From assembly GCA_902795935.1 (NCBI GenBank), contig CADBMS010000052.1, positions 1-8,814 of the forward strand: a stretch of 8,814 nt of DNA. Reading direction: 5' to 3'. The DNA comes from an uncultured Methanobrevibacter sp. Its GTDB lineage: Archaea; Methanobacteriota; Methanobacteria; Methanobacteriales; Methanobacteriaceae. Shown here piece after piece: positions 5,832 through 8,814 of this stretch (the stretch's first letter is position 1; the number at the start of each line of letters is the position of its first letter). The translations under genes were made by a program, and so were the position numbers. The notes below the pieces were generated by a model. That model had not been told where the DNA came from and ran no database searches. It saw nothing but the letters and a program-made list of their open reading frames with translations.

Positions 5832-8495
5832 TTATATTACAATTTCTAAAACTAAATCTAATTCATCAGGATGAAGAATATCTACTTTTTCACCAGTTTT
5901 ACATTGTGATTCTTTTTTCATAAATACATAATCAGTAGTGATTAAATTCCCTTCAATATTTAACTTACCATCATTTTCTGCAAATTCTTTAGCTATTTCA
6001 TTTGGTTCCTTTGAATTCAAATAACCCACTATTTTTGGAACATCCCCTTTAAATTCAGGACCAATTTTATCCATTAAAGGTGTAATTTCAACAACTACTT
6101 CTTGAACATCTGGTTTTCCAGTCTTTAATTTCAAATCATCAATATTCATAGTTCCCTTAATATCATGGAATACATTATTCAATTTATTTAAAACTTCAGA
6201 ATTAGTACTGTAAATTGTTGTTGATTTTAATTTAGTATTTAATGGTAATTTAGATGATGATTTAAATCTACGTAATTCAGCAATAGTCTTAACACCAATA
6301 TCTCCTTGTTCTTCTGATTTTTCATTTATTAATACATCATGAACTTCTGGCCATCCAGTTTGATGAATACTAGTATCATAGCCTAAATGTTTATATACTT
6401 CTTCAGTGAAATGTGGAGTTATTGGAGATAATATTTTAAGTGAAGTTTCAACAACTGTTTTAAGAGTGTATTTAGCAGCATTTTTAGATTGAATATTAAT
6501 TTTATCATCATATAACCTATATTTAACTGTTTCAATATACTCATCACAGAAATCATGCCATATAAAATTTTGAATACTTCCAACTGCCTGTGCAAAATTA
6601 TATGATTCCATTGCTTCAGTACAATCTAATACTAAAGAATTAAGTTTTGATAATATCCACAAATCCATTGGATTTAAGTTATCTTTAATTTCATCAAATT
6701 TTCCATTAAAGTCAGATATGTGAATGCTGATAAATCTAAAAGCATTCCAAAATTTTCTCATGAATTTATAACCATATTTAACATCATTCCATGAAAATGG
6801 AACATCTGATCCTGGAACACTATTAGATGCCCATAATCTTAATGCATCTGCACCATAATCATTTAATATATCCTCAGGAGCTAATACATTACCTCTTGAT
6901 TTACTCATTTTAAATCCATCTTCACCAAATACCATACCATTGATAACTATTTGTGAAAATGGTTTTTGACCTGTTAAAGCTACACATCGTAATGTTGTAT
7001 AAAATGCCCAAGTTCGAATAATATCATGTCCTTGTGGTCTTAAATCTGCAGGAAAACACTCTTTATATTCTTCATTTGGCCATCCTGCAATAAATAATGG
7101 AGATATTGAACTATCCATCCAGGTATCTAAAACATCATCTTCAGCAATAAATTCATTACATCCACAATCACAAGTAATTTCTGGTTGAGATATTGTTGGA
7201 TCAATAGGCAACATATCTTCAGTTGCAACAAATATTTTTCCACAATCTTTACAATACCATACTGGTATTGGAGTTGCAAATAATCTTTGTCTAGATATAC
7301 ACCAATCCCAATCCATTGATTCTACCCAATTAAGTAAGCGCATTTTCATATGCTCTGGAATCCACTCTATTTCATTTGTTGCATCTTCAATTTGAGATTT
7401 TAATTCTTTAACTGCTATAAACCATTGTTTTTTGACTAAAATTTCAATTGGAGTTTTACATCTCCAACATTGACCCACATTTTGATTAACTTCTTCTTTT
7501 TTAATTAAAAATCCTTTTTTGTCTAATTCATCAATTGTAGCTTTTTTACATTGTGATAAAGTCATTCCTTCAAATTTACCTGCAGCAGAAGTCATTATTC
7601 CTTTTTCATTAATAGCTCCAATAATATCTAAATTATAACGATTAACCCATGCAACATCAGTTTTATCTCCAAAAGTACAAATCATTACCGCACCAGTACC
7701 ATATTCCATATCAACAGTATCATCAGTGATAATTTTAACTTTTTGACCAAATAATGGAACAATTGCTTTTTTACTAACCATGTCCATATATCTTTCATCT
7801 TTAGGATGCACTACTACTGCAACACAAGCAGATAATAATTCAGGCCTAGTTGTTGCAATTAAAATTCCTTTTTCAGAATCTTCTACAGGAAACTCTAAAT
7901 AGTTAAGAAATGTTTTATTTTCTTTATAATCTACTTCTGCAAATGCAATTGCAGTTTCACAACGAGGACACCAATTAACTGGATGAATTCCTTGATAAAT
8001 TAAATTTTTTTCATACATTTTTATGAAAGATAATTGTGTTCGAGCTTTATATTCAGGAGTCATTGTTATAAACTCTCTACTCCAGTCTTGAGAGAATCCC
8101 ATTTCTTGCATTTGAACTTTCATTTTCTTAATATTATCTGAAGTTAAATCAACACATAGTTTCCTGAATTTTTCTCTAGGAACATCATTTTTTTTAATAT
8201 CATGCGTCTCTTCAACTTTCACTTCAGTTGGTAAACCATGACAATCCCAACCTTGAGGAAATAAAACATCATAGCCACACATCCTTTTATATCGAGCAAT
8301 CATATCTATGAATGTCCAATTTAATATATGACCAATATGTATCGAACCTGTAGGATATGGTGGTGGAGTATCGATAATATATCTTGGCTTAGTACCATCA
8401 CCTATAAATTTATAAATTTCATTTTTTTGCCAGTATTTTTGCCATGAAAACTCTTTTTTATAATCATAATCCTTTGGAATCTCATTTACATTCAT
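5832..8495 (-). CDS. valS: Valyl-tRNA synthetase (archaeal type)
   Basis: This 887-residue class Ia synthetase charges tRNA-Val with valine and edits mischarged threonine. The Rossmann core has PPPYPTGSIHIGHIL, with the HIGH signature at 53-56, and GFKMSKSRGN, with KMSKS at 529-533. The editing (CP1) domain shows TTRPEL (215-220) and YGTGAV followed by GDKTD, ending at Asp 280. Zinc-knuckle cysteines are at 176/179 (CPRC), 343/346 (CWRC), 415/418 (CKDC) and 442/444/446. WDWCISRQR (396-404) is the family's hallmark before the second core half. The all-helical anticodon-binding domain spans about 610-760. The C-terminus ends in a compact region with PLMDKIGPEFKGDVPKIVGY (806-825), an archaeal arrangement rather than the long bacterial coiled coil. 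The start has a strong AAGGAG (8509-8504) eight bases upstream. The gene heads the valS-aroA unit and is complete. Confidence 0.98.
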   Translation of the reverse strand: MNVNEIPKDYDYKKEFSWQKYWQKNEIYKFIGDGTKPRYIIDTPPPYPTGSIHIGHILNWTFIDMIARYKRMCGYDVLFPQGWDCHGLPTEVKVEETHDIKKNDVPREKFRKLCVDLTSDNIKKMKVQMQEMGFSQDWSREFITMTPEYKARTQLSFIKMYEKNLIYQGIHPVNWCPRCETAIAFAEVDYKENKTFLNYLEFPVEDSEKGILIATTRPELLSACVAVVVHPKDERYMDMVSKKAIVPLFGQKVKIITDDTVDMEYGTGAVMICTFGDKTDVAWVNRYNLDIIGAINEKGIMTSAAGKFEGMTLSQCKKATIDELDKKGFLIKKEEVNQNVGQCWRCKTPIEILVKKQWFIAVKELKSQIEDATNEIEWIPEHMKMRLLNWVESMDWDWCISRQRLFATPIPVWYCKDCGKIFVATEDMLPIDPTISQPEITCDCGCNEFIAEDDVLDTWMDSSISPLFIAGWPNEEYKECFPADLRPQGHDIIRTWAFYTTLRCVALTGQKPFSQIVINGMVFGEDGFKMSKSRGNVLAPEDILNDYGADALRLWASNSVPGSDVPFSWNDVKYGYKFMRKFWNAFRFISIHISDFNGKFDEIKDNLNPMDLWILSKLNSLVLDCTEAMESYNFAQAVGSIQNFIWHDFCDEYIETVKYRLYDDKINIQSKNAAKYTLKTVVETSLKILSPITPHFTEEVYKHLGYDTSIHQTGWPEVHDVLINEKSEEQGDIGVKTIAELRRFKSSSKLPLNTKLKSTTIYSTNSEVLNKLNNVFHDIKGTMNIDDLKLKTGKPDVQEVVVEITPLMDKIGPEFKGDVPKIVGYLNSKEPNEIAKEFAENDGKLNIEGNLITTDYVFMKKESQCKTGEKVDILHPDELDLVLEIVI

Positions 8496-8503
8496 TATTC
8501 ATA

Positions 8504-8509
8504 CTCCTT
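8504..8509 (-). promoter_or_regulatory. Shine-Dalgarno site of valS
   Basis: AAGGAG on the minus strand lies eight bases before the ATG at 8495. An out-of-frame ATG (8502) lies between them but is too close to the site, so the 8495 start stands. Confidence 0.7.
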
Positions 8510-8564
8510 AACATAGTACATAATTATCGTAAAATAAAAACATATTTAGAAAAAAATAATTTAA

Positions 8565-8580
8565 GATATACTTTTTATAT
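8565..8580 (-). promoter_or_regulatory. Candidate TATA/BRE element of valS
   Basis: The minus strand reads ATATAAAAAGTATATC here: an A-rich BRE-like stretch followed by a TATA-like GTATATC. Archaeal spacing would place transcription start near 8540-8545 and leave a leader of roughly 45-50 bases carrying the Shine-Dalgarno site. The call is weak because the region is generally AT-rich. Confidence 0.3.
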
Positions 8581-8763
8581 GATTAAACTATAATTTAATG
8601 ATATTAATTTTATTTTAGATTATATATAAAACTTTATTTTATTAAAACTAATAATATTATAATGAGTTAAATTAATCTAAATAAGATAAAATTAAAATAA
8701 TTTACTAAAACATATAATTAAGAGAAATTTAAATTAATAAAAAAATTACATAAATATAATATT

Positions 8764-8811
8764 TTTTAAGTGAACAAATCAATTTTCGATTTTTAGGCTT
8801 TGTAGAAATCC
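8764..8811. repeat. Right copy of window-edge repeat (possible insertion-element end)
   Basis: GGCTTTGTAGAAATCC at 8796-8811 is the reverse complement of 135-150 with one mismatch. It is preceded by TTTTAAGTGAA (8764-8774) and AAATCAATTTT (8776-8786), words also found beside the left copy. The copy lies three bases from the window edge, so whether an insertion sequence continues outside cannot be seen. The GG start and CC end in both readings suit a transposon terminus in either orientation. Confidence 0.45.
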
Positions 8812-8814
8812 TAT

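Larger units (their letters stand above)
8511..8814. other. AT-rich non-coding region upstream of valS
   Basis: No ORF with a plausible start and no tRNA-like or other RNA gene is visible in these 304 bases. Apart from the candidate valS promoter (8565-8580), about 8581-8760 is featureless A/T. The last 50 bases hold the right copy of the edge repeat. A small AAATC/GATTT hairpin followed by Ts (8776-8794) is part of that element. Confidence 0.6.

Overview
The window looks like a chromosomal segment of a very AT-rich methanogenic archaeon, most likely Methanobacteriaceae (Methanosphaera- or Methanobrevibacter-like). This is inferred from four things: the archaeal-type valyl-tRNA synthetase; the archaea-specific protein that fuses DnaJ-type zinc fingers, S1, OB and a DHH nuclease; the archaeal-style EPSP synthase; and the very low GC of both genes and spacers. 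No sequence search was possible, so the genus is a guess. I recall the same valS / aroA / endonuclease III neighbourhood from Methanothermobacter, but could not check it.

Layout: 1-226 is non-coding and carries a repeat-like element ending at 150. On the + strand follow a small predicted lipoprotein (227-721) and, 33 bases later, the large RecJ-like DHH protein (755-2935), probably co-transcribed. A 256-base AT-only convergent spacer (2936-3191) separates these from a minus-strand block. That block reads, in transcription order, valS (8495-5832), aroA (5801-4530), a small Ras/Arf-like GTPase (4348-3884) and endonuclease III nth (3851-3192). The last 304 bases (8511-8814) are non-coding. They hold the valS leader and promoter and, at the very end, a second copy of the element seen near the left edge.

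How the genes work together: valS and aroA are housekeeping genes (Val-tRNA charging; the sixth step of the shikimate pathway) and are closely spaced, as are the GTPase and nth. The DHH protein and Nth both act on nucleic acids (predicted exonuclease/phosphoesterase; base-excision repair) but are convergent, not one operon. The lipoprotein has no recognisable function.

I found no phage, CRISPR, toxin-antitoxin or defence system here. The points most worth a second look are: (1) Nth has His at the position of the second cysteine of the [4Fe-4S] loop; (2) a 171-bp inverted-repeat structure has one arm inside the last codons of nth; (3) matching 16-bp repeat words, with shared flanking words, sit near both window edges and look like insertion-element ends or remnants; (4) long U-tracts lie in both short spacers of the minus-strand block.
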